Positions 43,315 to 52,318 are shown, numbered from the stretch's first letter. The stretch is 64,000 nucleotides of DNA from DASQUK01 sp035697145 (GCA_035697145.1 DASSDL010000080.1:35497-99496); one strand, 5' to 3'. The notes: a model not told the origin generated them from the sequence alone. Translations and numbers: made by a program.

Positions 43315-44496
43315 CTACGTTGGCGCTGACTTGGCCCACGACCACGCATAGTCGGCGTCGTCGCAGGCCCGGGCGCCATCCGCCAGCAGGAGCGGATCGA
43401 AGGTGTCGAGCATGACCGCCATCTCGTCGGTCACCTCCTGGCCCAACGCCCGCTCGACGCTGCCGGGCTGGGGCCCGTGGATGAAGCCCGCGGGGTGGAG
43501 GCTGATGGACCCCGGCTCGATGCCTGCGCCCTTGCGACTGGTGAAGTCGCCGGCGCAGTAGTAGAGGACCTCGTCGCTGTCCACGTTGGCGTGGTTGTAG
43601 GGCACCGGCACGGCCAGCGGGTGGTAGTCGAGCTTGCGGGGCACGAAGCTGCACACCACGAAGCGGGGCCCGGCGAAGGTTTGGTGGACCGGCGGCGGCT
43701 GGTGCACCCGCCCGGTGACGGGCTCGAAGTCGTGGATCGACAGCCTGTAGGGATACAGGCACCCGTCCCAGCCGACGACGTCGAAGGGGTGATGGGCGTA
43801 GCGGTAGCGGGTCAGCCCGTCGCGCTGGCGCACCAGCACATCGGCCGGCTGTTCGGCATCGTCGTCGGCGGCGATGAGCGGCCGCTCGGGCCCGTGCAGG
43901 TCCCGCTCGCAGTAGGGGCTGTGCTCCAGGAACTGACCGGTGGCCGACAGGTAGCGGTCCGGCGGGCCGACGTGGCCCCGGGCCTCGAGGATCAGAGCGT
44001 GCACCGGCTCGCCCTGCTCGACGATCCAGCGGTGCGTGGTGGAGGTGGGCACGACCACGTAGTCCCCGGCGCGGCACTCGAGCGACCCGAACACGCTGTC
44101 GAGGCGGGCACTGCCCTGCCGTAGGTACACGATCTCGTCGCCGGTGGCGTTGCGGTAGAGCCCGCTCGCCTCGGTGGGCTGGGCCACCAGCAGCCGTACG
44201 GAAGCGTTGGCCAGCAGCAGCGTGCGGTCCGCGACCAGGTCGCCGCCGGCCGCCACCGTGCCGGTCCGCAAGTGGCGCGGGAGGAGCGGTTCGTTGGGGC
44301 CGAGCCCCGGGTCCTTCTCCGGCACCGCGTCGGCCGCCACCAGGGCCGTGGGTGGACGCCGGTGGTAGAGCAGCGAAGACGACGAGGAGAAGCCCTCGGT
44401 GCCCATGAGCTCCTCGGCGTACAGCTGCCCGTCAGGCGCCCGGAACTGGGTGTGGCGCTTGGGCGGGATCACACCCACCCGTCGGTAGTAGGGCAT
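43315..44496 (-). CDS. hmgA: Homogentisate 1,2-dioxygenase
   Basis: A 393-residue cupin-fold Fe(II) dioxygenase opening homogentisate to maleylacetoacetate in tyrosine/phenylalanine breakdown. The iron-site region is visible as YNHANVDSDEVLYYCAGD (Glu ligand) and SISLHPAGFIHGPQPG (His ligands). The N-terminal PYYRRVGVIPPKRHTQFR and VVGWDGCLYPYRLSIHDFEP are characteristic. It is divergent from the unknown gene at 44547 and the fumarylacetoacetase, with a shared 50-base control region. Confidence 0.93.
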   Translation of the reverse strand: MPYYRRVGVIPPKRHTQFRAPDGQLYAEELMGTEGFSSSSSLLYHRRPPTALVAADAVPEKDPGLGPNEPLLPRHLRTGTVAAGGDLVADRTLLLANASVRLLVAQPTEASGLYRNATGDEIVYLRQGSARLDSVFGSLECRAGDYVVVPTSTTHRWIVEQGEPVHALILEARGHVGPPDRYLSATGQFLEHSPYCERDLHGPERPLIAADDDAEQPADVLVRQRDGLTRYRYAHHPFDVVGWDGCLYPYRLSIHDFEPVTGRVHQPPPVHQTFAGPRFVVCSFVPRKLDYHPLAVPVPYNHANVDSDEVLYYCAGDFTSRKGAGIEPGSISLHPAGFIHGPQPGSVERALGQEVTDEMAVMLDTFDPLLLADGARACDDADYAWSWAKSAPT

Positions 44497-44522
44497 GGTC
44501 ACCTCGCAATCTGGGGAAACTA

Positions 44523-44541
44523 ACCTCCGACCTCCGGAGGT
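44523..44541. promoter_or_regulatory. Operator-like repeats between hmgA and the fah operon
   Basis: ACCTCCGGAGGT (44530-44541) is a perfect palindrome preceded by another ACCTCCG half-site (44523-44529). It includes the ribosome site GGAGGT of the rightward gene and lies in the only space between the two divergent transcripts. The bias towards GGAGGT may be partly due to the ribosome site itself. Confidence 0.3.
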
Positions 44542-44546
44542 ACAAC

Positions 44547-45323
44547 GTGACAACGACCCTGGCGGCGGTCGCCGAACGATTGTTCGACGATGCCAGTCTC
44601 TTTCCTCCCGCCCGCCTTCCCATGGCCGCGGCGCTGGCCGCTCACCAGCGCCTCCGCCAAGGCCCGCTGGCGCCCATGGTGGGCCCGTTCCTCTATCCGG
44701 CGTCACGGTTCGACGAGCTCGAGGCCGGCCTGTCCTCGGGCCTGCCTCGGCCTCCGGAGCTCGGCGTCATCGCCTACGACGGCGACGCCCCCTGGGCGAT
44801 CATCTACGCCACGCCGGGGATCGTGCAGGTCGAGGCGCCCCAGTCCGCGCGGCCGCCCGAGCCCCCTCGGGGCGTGCGGCGCTACGTCGAGATCGCCCCC
44901 CAGGCCGATGCCGGGGCGATGGCCGCTGGTCTCGACGAGGTGGCCGCCACCGGGGCCCGGGCCAAGGTGCGCTGCGGCGGGCTGACACCCGACGACGTGC
45001 CCAGCTGCGACTGGCTGGCGGCGGCGCTCGCAGGCTGCGTCGAGCGGGGGATCACGCTGAAGGCCACCGCCGGCCTCCACCACCCCTTCCGCTCCACCGG
45101 GCCCGACGGCCCCCGGCACGGCCTGGTCAACCTGCTGGCTGCGGCCGGCGCCGCTCACGCCGGTGCCGACGCCGCGACGCTGAGCGAGATCCTGGCCGTC
45201 GAGGGGGACGCGACGCCGACGTTGCTGGAGCGAGTCGCGGATGCCCGGGAGGTGCTCGCATCGGTGGGCACGTGCTCGATCGACGAGACGGTCGAGGGGC
45301 TCGCTGCGCGGGGCCTGCTCTAA
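44547..45323 (+). CDS. Unknown protein between hmgA and fahA
   Basis: A 258-residue soluble protein. Notable segments are LFDDASLFPPARLPMAAALA near the N terminus, RRYVEIAPQ, AKVRCGGLTPDDVPSCDWLA and TLKATAGLHHPFR, the last with adjacent histidines that could bind a metal. The alternating strand-helix pattern suggests an alpha/beta barrel, by eye only. GTG at 44547 has GGAGGT six to seven bases upstream. It is one base from the fahA start and so co-expressed with fumarylacetoacetase. No maleylacetoacetate isomerase is visible nearby, and this gene could supply that step or act as an accessory. No family name is claimed. Confidence 0.8.
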   Translation: MTTTLAAVAERLFDDASLFPPARLPMAAALAAHQRLRQGPLAPMVGPFLYPASRFDELEAGLSSGLPRPPELGVIAYDGDAPWAIIYATPGIVQVEAPQSARPPEPPRGVRRYVEIAPQADAGAMAAGLDEVAATGARAKVRCGGLTPDDVPSCDWLAAALAGCVERGITLKATAGLHHPFRSTGPDGPRHGLVNLLAAAGAAHAGADAATLSEILAVEGDATPTLLERVADAREVLASVGTCSIDETVEGLAARGLL

Positions 45324-45324
45324 G

Positions 45325-46587
45325 GTGTTGAGGTCGTGGGTGGAGGGGGCGGACGGCTCGGGGTTCCCCGCCGAGCACCTGCCCCTGGGAGTGTTCTCGA
45401 CGGGCGGAGCCGAGCCTCGGGTGGGCATGCGGATCGGCGACCACGTGCTGGACCTCGCCCGCCTGGCGGCCGACGGGCTGGTCGGGATCGACGCCTCGGC
45501 CGGCGAGGCGTTCGCCGCCCCGACGCTCAATCCGTTCCTGGCGCTGGGGCGCGAGACATGGAGCGCCGTGCGGCGCCGCCTGACCGACGTGGTGTGCGAC
45601 CCCGCGGCGCAGGCGCGGGTCGAACCGGCACTCGTGCCGCTCGCCGCCGCCACCCTGCACTTGCCGATCGGGGTGGCCGACTACGTCGACTTCTACAGCT
45701 CGATGGAGCACGCGACCAACCTGGGACGGCTGTTCCGCCCCGACGCCGAGCCCTTGCTCCCCAATTGGCGTCACCTGCCGGTCGCCTACCACGGACGCGC
45801 CGGGACGGTCGTAGTGTCCGGCACCCCGGTGGTTCGTCCCACCGGACAGCGCCGATCGACTGACGGCTCGATCGTGTTCGGGCCCAGCACCCGTCTCGAC
45901 ATCGAGCTGGAGCTCGGGTTCGTGGTAGGCGTCCCTTCGCGGCGGGGACATCCGGTCCCCATCGGCCAGGCCGCCGACCACGTCTTCGGGGTCGTTCTGG
46001 TCAACGACTGGTCGGCCCGTGACATCCAGGTCTGGGAGGCACAGCCGTTGGGGCCGTTCCTCGGCAAGTCCTTCGCCACCACCATGTCCGCCTGGGTCAC
46101 ACCACTGGCGGCGCTCAGGGGCTGCCTTGTAGACGGTCCGGTGCAGGATCCGGAGCCGCTCGAGTACCTGCGCCTGGCCGAGCCCTGGGGGCTGGACGTC
46201 GATCTGGAGGTCGGGCTGTCGCCAGCCGACGCCGCCACCACGACTGCCGCGCCGGCGACGATCAGCCGGGGCTCGGCTGCGGGCCTGTACTGGCGGCTGC
46301 CCCAGCAGATCGCCCACCTCACCGTCAACGGCGCCCACCTGCGCACCGGCGACCTGCTGGCCTCGGGCACCATCTCCGGGCCCGACCGCGGTAGCGAGGG
46401 CAGTCTCATCGAGCTGACACGCGGTGGCGTCGAGCCCCTGGACGTCGCCGGTGTCCGGCGGACGTTCCTGGAGGACGGCGATGAGGTCATCCTGCGGGGC
46501 CGCGCGCGGCCGGCGAACGGGGTCACGATCGAGCTGGGCGAGGCTGCGGGCCGGATCGTGCCGGCGAGCGCCTTCGAGGTGCTGTGA
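45325..46587 (+). CDS. fahA: Fumarylacetoacetase
   Basis: A 420-residue hydrolase splitting fumarylacetoacetate into fumarate and acetoacetate. Family motifs are clear: DYVDFYSSMEHATNLGRLFR, HLPVAYHGRAGTVVVSG, ELELGFVVG (metal acid), NDWSARDIQVWEAQPLGPF and GKSFATTMSAWV. The C-terminal region has GDLLASGTISGP and GRIVPA. GTG at 45325 lies one base past the previous stop. With hmgA and the gene between, it forms a homogentisate catabolic cluster. Confidence 0.94.
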   Translation: MLRSWVEGADGSGFPAEHLPLGVFSTGGAEPRVGMRIGDHVLDLARLAADGLVGIDASAGEAFAAPTLNPFLALGRETWSAVRRRLTDVVCDPAAQARVEPALVPLAAATLHLPIGVADYVDFYSSMEHATNLGRLFRPDAEPLLPNWRHLPVAYHGRAGTVVVSGTPVVRPTGQRRSTDGSIVFGPSTRLDIELELGFVVGVPSRRGHPVPIGQAADHVFGVVLVNDWSARDIQVWEAQPLGPFLGKSFATTMSAWVTPLAALRGCLVDGPVQDPEPLEYLRLAEPWGLDVDLEVGLSPADAATTTAAPATISRGSAAGLYWRLPQQIAHLTVNGAHLRTGDLLASGTISGPDRGSEGSLIELTRGGVEPLDVAGVRRTFLEDGDEVILRGRARPANGVTIELGEAAGRIVPASAFEVL

Positions 46588-46620
46588 TGGCTACGGGTCG
46601 GCGGGGCGTCGGGGTCGGCC

Positions 46621-47997
46621 GTGGGATCCGGCGCTGAGCTCGACGCGTTCCTGGCGGCGGCGCGGGCGGCCGTGGGCGAGACCGATGTGCTCACGGATCC
46701 GGACCTGACCGCGGGCTACTCCGTCGACTGGACCCGCCGCTGGCGTGGCTCGGCGTCGGCCGTGGTCCGTCCGGCGACCACCGGCCAGGTGGCGGCGCTG
46801 GTGGCGGCGGCCCGGCGCCACGGTGTGGCGCTGGTGCCGCAGGGCGGCAGCACCGGCCTGGTCGGCGGATCCGCGCCTCGCCCCGGTGCGGAGGTGGTGC
46901 TCAGCCTGCGACGGCTCGGGGACCTGGGCCCAGTGGATGTGCTCGCGGGGCAGGTGACGGTCGGGGCGGGTGTGACGTTGGCGGCGCTGCAGGCGCACGC
47001 CGCCGAGGCCGGGCTGGCATTCGGAATCGACACCGGAGCCCGGGAGTCGGCCACGGTGGGCGGGATGATCGCCACCAACGCCGGTGGTGTCCACGTGGTG
47101 CGCCACGGGTCGATGCGGGCGCAGGTAGTCGGCGTCGAAGCCGTGCTGGGAACGGGCGAGGTCGTTTCGCGCCTGGGCGGCCTGGTCAAGGACAACACCG
47201 GCTACGACCTCGGGCAACTGCTCTGCGGCAGCGAGGGCACCCTCGGTGTCGTGACCGGGGCACGACTGTGGCTCGTCGCCGACGAACCGCACGTGGTCGT
47301 CGCACTGCTCGGCCTGGCCGGGGTCGGTGAGGCCGTGTCCCTGGCGGCCGAGCTGCGCCGCGAGGTCGGCGAGGTGCGGGCGCTCGAGGTGATGGAGGGC
47401 GACAGCATGCGCGTGGTCGCGTCCCACCTCGGTGGGCGCCCGCCGGTGGCGCCCGACGCGGGGGCCTTCCTGCTGGTCGAGGCCGCCGGCCGCCTCGATC
47501 CGACCGCGGCACTGGCGGACGCGATGGCGCGCTACGCCGCCTCCGCACCGGCGGCCGTGGGCGTGGCGCGGGCGGACCGGGAACGTCTGTGGCGCTGGCG
47601 CGAGGCGCATCCCGAAGCCGCGGCGGCGCTGGGCTTGGTCCTCAAGTTCGACGTCTCGCTCCCGCCGGGCGCGATCGCCGAGTTCTGCACCAACGTGTCC
47701 GCGAGGGTGGCGTCGGGCTGGCCCGGCGCCACCACGTTGCTCTACGGCCACGTCGGCGACGGCAACATCCACGTGAACGTCGTCGGTCCCGACCCCGACG
47801 ACCACGCGGTCGACGACGCCGTCCTGGACCTGGTGGTCGACCTCGGGGGCTCGATCAGCGCCGAGCATGGCATCGGGGTGGCCAAGAAGGCCTGGCTGGC
47901 CCGCGACCGATCGCCGGCGGAGGTGGCCGCCATGCGGGCCATCAAGCACGCCCTCGATCCCGACGGGATCATGAACCCCGGCGTGCTGTTGCCGTGA
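46621..47997 (+). CDS. FAD-linked oxidase (D-2-hydroxyacid dehydrogenase, GlcD-like)
   Basis: A 458-residue FAD enzyme of the FAD_binding_4/FAD-oxidase_C type. The FAD site shows LVPQGGSTGLVGGS and TVGGMIATNAGG, with NTGYDLGQLLCGSEGTLG. The C-terminal domain has YGHVGDGNIHVNV and AEHGIGVAKK with metal-binding histidines. The group includes D-lactate and D-2-hydroxyglutarate dehydrogenases. GTG at 46621 is the best start; an ATG at 46587 overlapping fahA is out of frame. It follows fahA by 33 bases and may be co-transcribed. Confidence 0.9.
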   Translation: MGSGAELDAFLAAARAAVGETDVLTDPDLTAGYSVDWTRRWRGSASAVVRPATTGQVAALVAAARRHGVALVPQGGSTGLVGGSAPRPGAEVVLSLRRLGDLGPVDVLAGQVTVGAGVTLAALQAHAAEAGLAFGIDTGARESATVGGMIATNAGGVHVVRHGSMRAQVVGVEAVLGTGEVVSRLGGLVKDNTGYDLGQLLCGSEGTLGVVTGARLWLVADEPHVVVALLGLAGVGEAVSLAAELRREVGEVRALEVMEGDSMRVVASHLGGRPPVAPDAGAFLLVEAAGRLDPTAALADAMARYAASAPAAVGVARADRERLWRWREAHPEAAAALGLVLKFDVSLPPGAIAEFCTNVSARVASGWPGATTLLYGHVGDGNIHVNVVGPDPDDHAVDDAVLDLVVDLGGSISAEHGIGVAKKAWLARDRSPAEVAAMRAIKHALDPDGIMNPGVLLP

Positions 47998-48021
47998 TGG
48001 GTCGCGCCCCGTCCGCTCGGC

Positions 48022-49218
48022 TTAGCGCACCTGGTCGAGTACGGGCTGGGCCTCGTCCTCACGGAGGATGAGCACCGACCCCGACTCGTTGCTGTCGAAG
48101 TCCACGGGCAGCTCCAACGTGTTCGAGTCGATGCCGCGGAGCGCCCAGCCCAGGCGGAAGGCGTCGAGCATCGACATGTCGTCGTCGATGCGGAGGCCGC
48201 CCGACAGCCCCGAGAACGCGCTCGCCAGCGCGAAGGGGTTCTTGGTGTCGCTCAGCTTCGAGAACACCGCCCGGAGGAACGCCTGTTGGCGCTCTATCCG
48301 GCCGAGGTCGCCCGTGGCATCAACCTTCTGCTCGCCGTTGATGACCTCGGTGTACGTGCGCGAGCGCACGTAGGAAAGCGCCTGGTCGCCGTCGAGCTCG
48401 ACCGGGCCGGACTGGGTGACGTTGAGCCCCGACTTGGGGTCGAAGGCCGGGTTCTCGAAGTTGATGGTGACCCCGCCGAGCCCGTCGACCAGGCCGGCAA
48501 AGCTGACGAAGTCGACCTCCATGTAGCGGTGCACAGGCACGCCCAAGCTGCCGGTGACGGTCTTGATGAGGCGCTCCGGCCCACCGTTGTACGCCGAGTT
48601 GAGCTTGGCACTGTCGCCGCCGGTGTCGGCGATCTCGACGTACAGGTCGCGCGGGAGGGACAGCATCTGCGCCTTCCCACCTTCCAGGTGGAGGATCATC
48701 ATCGTGTCCGACCGTTGGCCTCCCGGCCCGTTCGGATCGAAGCCGGGGTCGCCCTCCTGCAGGTTGTCGCGGGAGTCGGAGCCGACGATGAGGTAGTTGG
48801 TGCCGCTGCCGCCGTCGGACAGAACCTCGCTCACGTCGACCCGATCGATGCGGTTCCAGACGCTGCGGGCCCAGAGGTAGCCGCCGAGCATCGCCAGCAA
48901 CAGCACGACCGCCGTGATGGCAAGCACCCGCCGCCAGCGCAACCGCCGCCACCATGGCCTCGACGGCCGAGGACGCGTGGGCGCCTCGTCGGGGGGCTGG
49001 CCGGGCGGGCCCACGGGTGCCGGCCGCTCCGGCCGTGGCATCGTGCGAGTGCGAGCGCCGTTGGGCGGGCGCGGGGGCCGGGGTGGTCGCGCCGGGCGCG
49101 GAGGCGCGCTCGGGCGGTCGGTGCCGGGGCCGCTCGGCGATGCCGGTGGGGCGGGCACGAACACCCGCCGGGGATCGCTCGGCGACGGCCGCTCAGGCTG
49201 GTGGAAGCGATCGGTCAC
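48022..49218 (-). CDS. LytR-CpsA-Psr (LCP) cell-wall glycopolymer transferase
   Basis: A 398-residue membrane protein. The first 96 residues are a proline/arginine-rich cytoplasmic tail, residues about 98-116 a transmembrane helix, and the rest the extracytoplasmic LCP domain. Active-site arginines and acids are visible in VGSDSRDNL, QRSDTMMIL and SLPRDLYVEI, with NSAYNGGPE and VDGLGGVTINF. LCP proteins move lipid-linked glycopolymers onto peptidoglycan; in actinobacteria this includes arabinogalactan, which fits the AftD-like gene elsewhere in the window. GTG start at 49218. Confidence 0.92.
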   Translation of the reverse strand: MTDRFHQPERPSPSDPRRVFVPAPPASPSGPGTDRPSAPPRPARPPRPPRPPNGARTRTMPRPERPAPVGPPGQPPDEAPTRPRPSRPWWRRLRWRRVLAITAVVLLLAMLGGYLWARSVWNRIDRVDVSEVLSDGGSGTNYLIVGSDSRDNLQEGDPGFDPNGPGGQRSDTMMILHLEGGKAQMLSLPRDLYVEIADTGGDSAKLNSAYNGGPERLIKTVTGSLGVPVHRYMEVDFVSFAGLVDGLGGVTINFENPAFDPKSGLNVTQSGPVELDGDQALSYVRSRTYTEVINGEQKVDATGDLGRIERQQAFLRAVFSKLSDTKNPFALASAFSGLSGGLRIDDDMSMLDAFRLGWALRGIDSNTLELPVDFDSNESGSVLILREDEAQPVLDQVR

Positions 49219-49295
49219 GAGGCCTCACAGCCTACTTAGAGGTTGGCTCCGGCCGTTGTCATACCCCTCGGGCGCCAGCCCGGTGCTTTCCAACC

Positions 49296-50597
49296 TTATT
49301 TCTCGGTGACGCCGGCCTGGTCGAAGGTGGCCATCTCCGCCAGCACCCGCGCGGCCGCCTCCACCAACGGCAGCGCCAGGACCGCCCCGGTGCCCTCGCC
49401 CAAGCGGAGCTCGAGATCGATCATCGGGCGCAGGCCCAGTTCGCCCAACACCGCCGAGGCACCGGGCTCGCTCGAGCGGTGGCCGGCGATGACGCCCTGC
49501 TCCACGCCGGGGAGCAGCCGGCTGGCGACCAGGAGGGCCGACGCCGAGATCACGCCGTCGACCACGACGGGCACCTGGAGGGCGGTGGCGCCGGCCACGA
49601 ACCCCGCCAGCGCTGCGTGTTCGAGCCCGCCGACCTCCGCCAGGATCGCCAGGGCATCGTCCCCGTGCCGGTGCCGCGCCCGGTCGGCGGCGTCCGCCAC
49701 CAGCTCCGTCTTGTGGCGGAGCCGGTCGTCGTCGATGCCGGTCCCCCGGCCGGTCACCCCCGACGCCGGCCGGTCGATCAGGGCGGCGATCAGCGCCGAG
49801 GCGGGCGTGGTGTTGGCGATGCCCATGTCGCCGGTGACGAGGCAGCGCGCCCCCGCGTTGACCAGACGGGCGGCGACCGCGGCGCCGATGTCGAGCGCCC
49901 GCTTGGCGTCGTCGATCGTCATGGCCGGTCCGAGGGCGAGGTCCGCGGTGCCGGCGCGCACCTTGCGGACCAGGAGGTCGGGCACCTCGGGTAGCTCCGC
50001 GGCGACGCCGACGTCCACCACGACCACGTCCGCCCCGGCCTGGCGGGCCAGGACGTTGATGGCGGCGCCGCCGGCGAGGAAGTTGCCCACCATCTGCGCG
50101 GTGACCTCCTGCGGCCACGGCGAGACGCCCTGGGCGTGCACGCCGTGGTCGCCGGCGAACACCGCGACCGCCGCGGGCCGTGGCAGCGGCGGGGGGAACA
50201 TGGTTGAGATGCCGGCGAGCTGCGCACCGACGGCTTCCAACCGGCCGAGCGATCCGGGTGGCTTGGTGAGCCGGAGTTGGTGCTGCTCCGCCCGGCGTTG
50301 CGCCCCGACGTCCAGTGGCGCCTGCAGCAAGCACGCGGCCCGGAACGCGCCGACCCGCCCCGCCAGCCCGTCGAACACGGCGAGGGGCAGGGCGCGGCTG
50401 TCGTCGGTGACCACCAGCGTCCGCTCCTCGTCCCCGGCGGGCGCGGGAGCGGGCCGTACCGAGATGCCACTGCGGGCCAGCGCCGCCACCAGTCGTCGGG
50501 CGCCGGGCCGATCGCCCGGGACCGCGGGGCCGAGCACGACGGCGTCGATGGGGCGCACTGGTCCCGCGCCGCCCGTCCTGTGGGGGTTGGTCGCCAC
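49296..50597 (-). CDS. cobT: NaMN:DMB phosphoribosyltransferase with extra N-terminal domain
   Basis: A 433-residue CobT that makes alpha-ribazole phosphate for the lower ligand of cobamides. The core (about 95-433) has RLTKPPGSLGRLE, FAGDHGVHAQGVSPWPQEVT, GDMGIANTTP and the catalytic-Glu segment RLGEGTGAVLALP. Usual CobT is about 350 residues. Here some 90 residues precede it (IDAVVLGPAVPGDRPGARRL, RTLVVTDDSRALP), looking like a small alpha/beta fold of unknown role. Start GTG at 50597. It is 97 bases downstream of cobS on the same strand. Confidence 0.91.
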   Translation of the reverse strand: MATNPHRTGGAGPVRPIDAVVLGPAVPGDRPGARRLVAALARSGISVRPAPAPAGDEERTLVVTDDSRALPLAVFDGLAGRVGAFRAACLLQAPLDVGAQRRAEQHQLRLTKPPGSLGRLEAVGAQLAGISTMFPPPLPRPAAVAVFAGDHGVHAQGVSPWPQEVTAQMVGNFLAGGAAINVLARQAGADVVVVDVGVAAELPEVPDLLVRKVRAGTADLALGPAMTIDDAKRALDIGAAVAARLVNAGARCLVTGDMGIANTTPASALIAALIDRPASGVTGRGTGIDDDRLRHKTELVADAADRARHRHGDDALAILAEVGGLEHAALAGFVAGATALQVPVVVDGVISASALLVASRLLPGVEQGVIAGHRSSEPGASAVLGELGLRPMIDLELRLGEGTGAVLALPLVEAAARVLAEMATFDQAGVTEK

Positions 50598-50674
50598 AAC
50601 CGGTCATGATCGCCGACCCTCCCGGGCCCGAGCCAACGCCGCATCCCGCCGCTCGACCTCGACCTCTCCATGAC

Positions 50675-50689
50675 GGAACCTGTGACCTC
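50675..50689 (+). repeat. Outlying copy of the GGAACCNATGACCTC motif
   Basis: GGAACCTGTGACCTC lies in the 96-base gap between cobS and cobT and differs at one base from the copy at 57123-57137. No gene uses the GTG inside it. Confidence 0.4.
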
Positions 50690-50693
50690 GACC

Positions 50694-51404
50694 TCACCAC
50701 CGGGCCGCCGCCACCAGCAGGCCCACGGTCTCGGCGACCAGACCGGCGGCACCCAACACGTCCCCCGTGTAGCCGCCCAGCCGCCGCCACGCGAGCGTCA
50801 TCACCGCGCCGAACCCGGCCAGGCTGCTGGCGGCCACCAGCACCCCCGGTCCCCACCCGCCATCGAACGCCCAGGCCACCAGGGCGCAACCCAGCGCCAG
50901 CGCAGCCAGCGCCGGCGTGGTGGGCCCGGCCCGGAACCCGGATGCGGCGCCTCCGCCCACGCGGGCGTACGGCAGCGACGCCAGCGCCACTGCCATGGAG
51001 GCCCGGGAGGCGGTCCACAGGCCGGCCACCAGCAGCGGGTCGGGCGCGAGCGCCGCCAGCGCCGCCACCCGGGCGAGCACGACCAGCGTCACCACCATCC
51101 CGCCGAAGGCACCGACGCCGGGGGTGGCCATCACCTCCAATCGGCGCCCGCGCTCAAGTGGCGGGAGCAAGCCGTCGGCGCTGTCGGCCAGCCCGTCGAA
51201 GTGCAGCATTCCGGTGAGGGCGGCGTCGACGGTCACCGTCAGGAGGGCCGCGACCAGCGGCGGCCACAGCTCGCCGGCCACCCACCACACTCCGCCGACC
51301 GCCAGTCCGAGCGCGGCGCCGACGGGACCGAACCACGCCGGGGCGCGGCGGTTGGGAGGGGCAGCGCCGCCGACGACGGTGAGGAACCCGAGCGCGCTCC
51401 GCAT
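50694..51404 (-). CDS. cobS: Adenosylcobinamide-GDP ribazoletransferase
   Basis: A 236-residue integral membrane enzyme joining adenosylcobinamide-GDP and alpha-ribazole to give cobalamin. The metal/phosphate motif is HFDGLADSADGL, with GVGAFGGMVVTLVVL and the late YTGDVLGAAGLVAET. About six hydrophobic segments are visible. The ATG at 51404 shares a base with the cobU stop (TGATG). It acts after CobU and with the product of CobT, all three encoded here. Confidence 0.93.
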   Translation of the reverse strand: MRSALGFLTVVGGAAPPNRRAPAWFGPVGAALGLAVGGVWWVAGELWPPLVAALLTVTVDAALTGMLHFDGLADSADGLLPPLERGRRLEVMATPGVGAFGGMVVTLVVLARVAALAALAPDPLLVAGLWTASRASMAVALASLPYARVGGGAASGFRAGPTTPALAALALGCALVAWAFDGGWGPGVLVAASSLAGFGAVMTLAWRRLGGYTGDVLGAAGLVAETVGLLVAAARW

Positions 51405-51922
51405 CAGTCCGGGGAGGCGAGCCGGTCCTGCCGCCCGGCCCGGCCCAGGGGCAGGACCCGTCCGGCCACCACCAGCCACACCTCGTCGGCCATGTCGGCC
51501 ACGGCCCGATTGAGCTCGCCCAGTGCGTCGGCGAAGCGGCGCCCTGCCTCGGTCGGGGCGTGGACCCCGAGCCCCACCTCCTCCGACACGACGATCGTGT
51601 CGGCTGCCCGTGTGGCGAGCGCCCGGGACAGGCCTGCAACGTCGGGCGCCAGGTCGGCGTGCGCCGCCACCCAGGAGCCCAGGGAGTCGACGACGGCGGT
51701 GCCATCGACCGTCGTCAACACCCCGGGCAGGTCGGTGGTCGCCTCGAGGGTCACCCAGCCCGTCGGTCGGCGGGCGCGATGGGCGGCGATGCGGGTCGCC
51801 ATGTCGGCGTCGGACGGGGTGCCGGTCGCGACGTAGGTCACCCGGTCGGCTGTGCCCGCGGCCAGCGACTCGGCCACCTCGGACTTACCCGAGCGCGTCC
51901 CTCCCAGGACCAGCGTGATCAT
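51404..51922 (-). CDS. cobU: Adenosylcobinamide kinase/guanylyltransferase
   Basis: A 172-residue P-loop enzyme that phosphorylates adenosylcobinamide and transfers GMP to it. Walker A is LVLGGTRSGKSEVAE; the guanylylation region includes VTYVATGTPSDADMATRIAAH, with the RRP sequence after it, and the late VVSEEVGLGVHAPTEAGRRF is diagnostic. The ATG at 51922 begins exactly at the conserved N terminus. First gene of the cobU-cobS-cobT run. Confidence 0.93.
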   Translation of the reverse strand: MITLVLGGTRSGKSEVAESLAAGTADRVTYVATGTPSDADMATRIAAHRARRPTGWVTLEATTDLPGVLTTVDGTAVVDSLGSWVAAHADLAPDVAGLSRALATRAADTIVVSEEVGLGVHAPTEAGRRFADALGELNRAVADMADEVWLVVAGRVLPLGRAGRQDRLASPD

Positions 51923-51950
51923 CCCGCGTCTGCCTCCGCAGCCAATCCAC

Positions 51951-52307
51951 TCAACGTTCGTCGTCCCGGTCCCACGGACCGTCGAGCACCGTGAACCCGG
52001 CGGGGTTGCCGACGTACGCGTAGGTGAGGGCCCGGACGCCGTCCAGGGTGGTGACGTCGGTCCGGCGGTAGTGCGGCCCCTCGACGACGTCGAGGTGTTC
52101 GAGGACGGTCGGCGCCCGTTGCGAAAGGCCGAGGAGCCATCCCTGGACCTGGCGGTCGCCGTCCATGACGAGGGCGGGATAGCCACAGCCGGTGTCGTAG
52201 AGGGTGCCGGCGACCGTGCTCGGACGTTGCCGCACCACGTCGTCGGCGATGAGCGGCCAGCGCAAGCGTCCGGGCATCAGCGTTCCGTAGACGAACAGCC
52301 AGCGCAT
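51951..52307 (-). CDS. Gamma-glutamylcyclotransferase-fold protein
   Basis: A 118-residue GGCT-like protein. The substrate loop VYGTLMPG is at the N terminus, the catalytic Glu is likely in LDVVEGPHYRR, and DTGCGYPALV and TYAYVGNPA follow family pattern. These enzymes release pyroglutamate from gamma-glutamyl amines or peptides. The ATG at 52307 is chosen over one at 52334 because the fold begins at RWLFVYGT. It is divergent from the CHAD gene with only 11 bases between starts, so promoters must lie within the neighbouring coding sequence. Confidence 0.82.
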   Translation of the reverse strand: MRWLFVYGTLMPGRLRWPLIADDVVRQRPSTVAGTLYDTGCGYPALVMDGDRQVQGWLLGLSQRAPTVLEHLDVVEGPHYRRTDVTTLDGVRALTYAYVGNPAGFTVLDGPWDRDDER

Positions 52308-52318
52308 CGAACCGGAGC

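Noticed and set aside
46587..46637. Short frame starting in the fahA stop (ATG at 46587)
   Set aside because: Sixteen codons, arginine/glycine-rich, out of frame with the oxidase that follows; no support.
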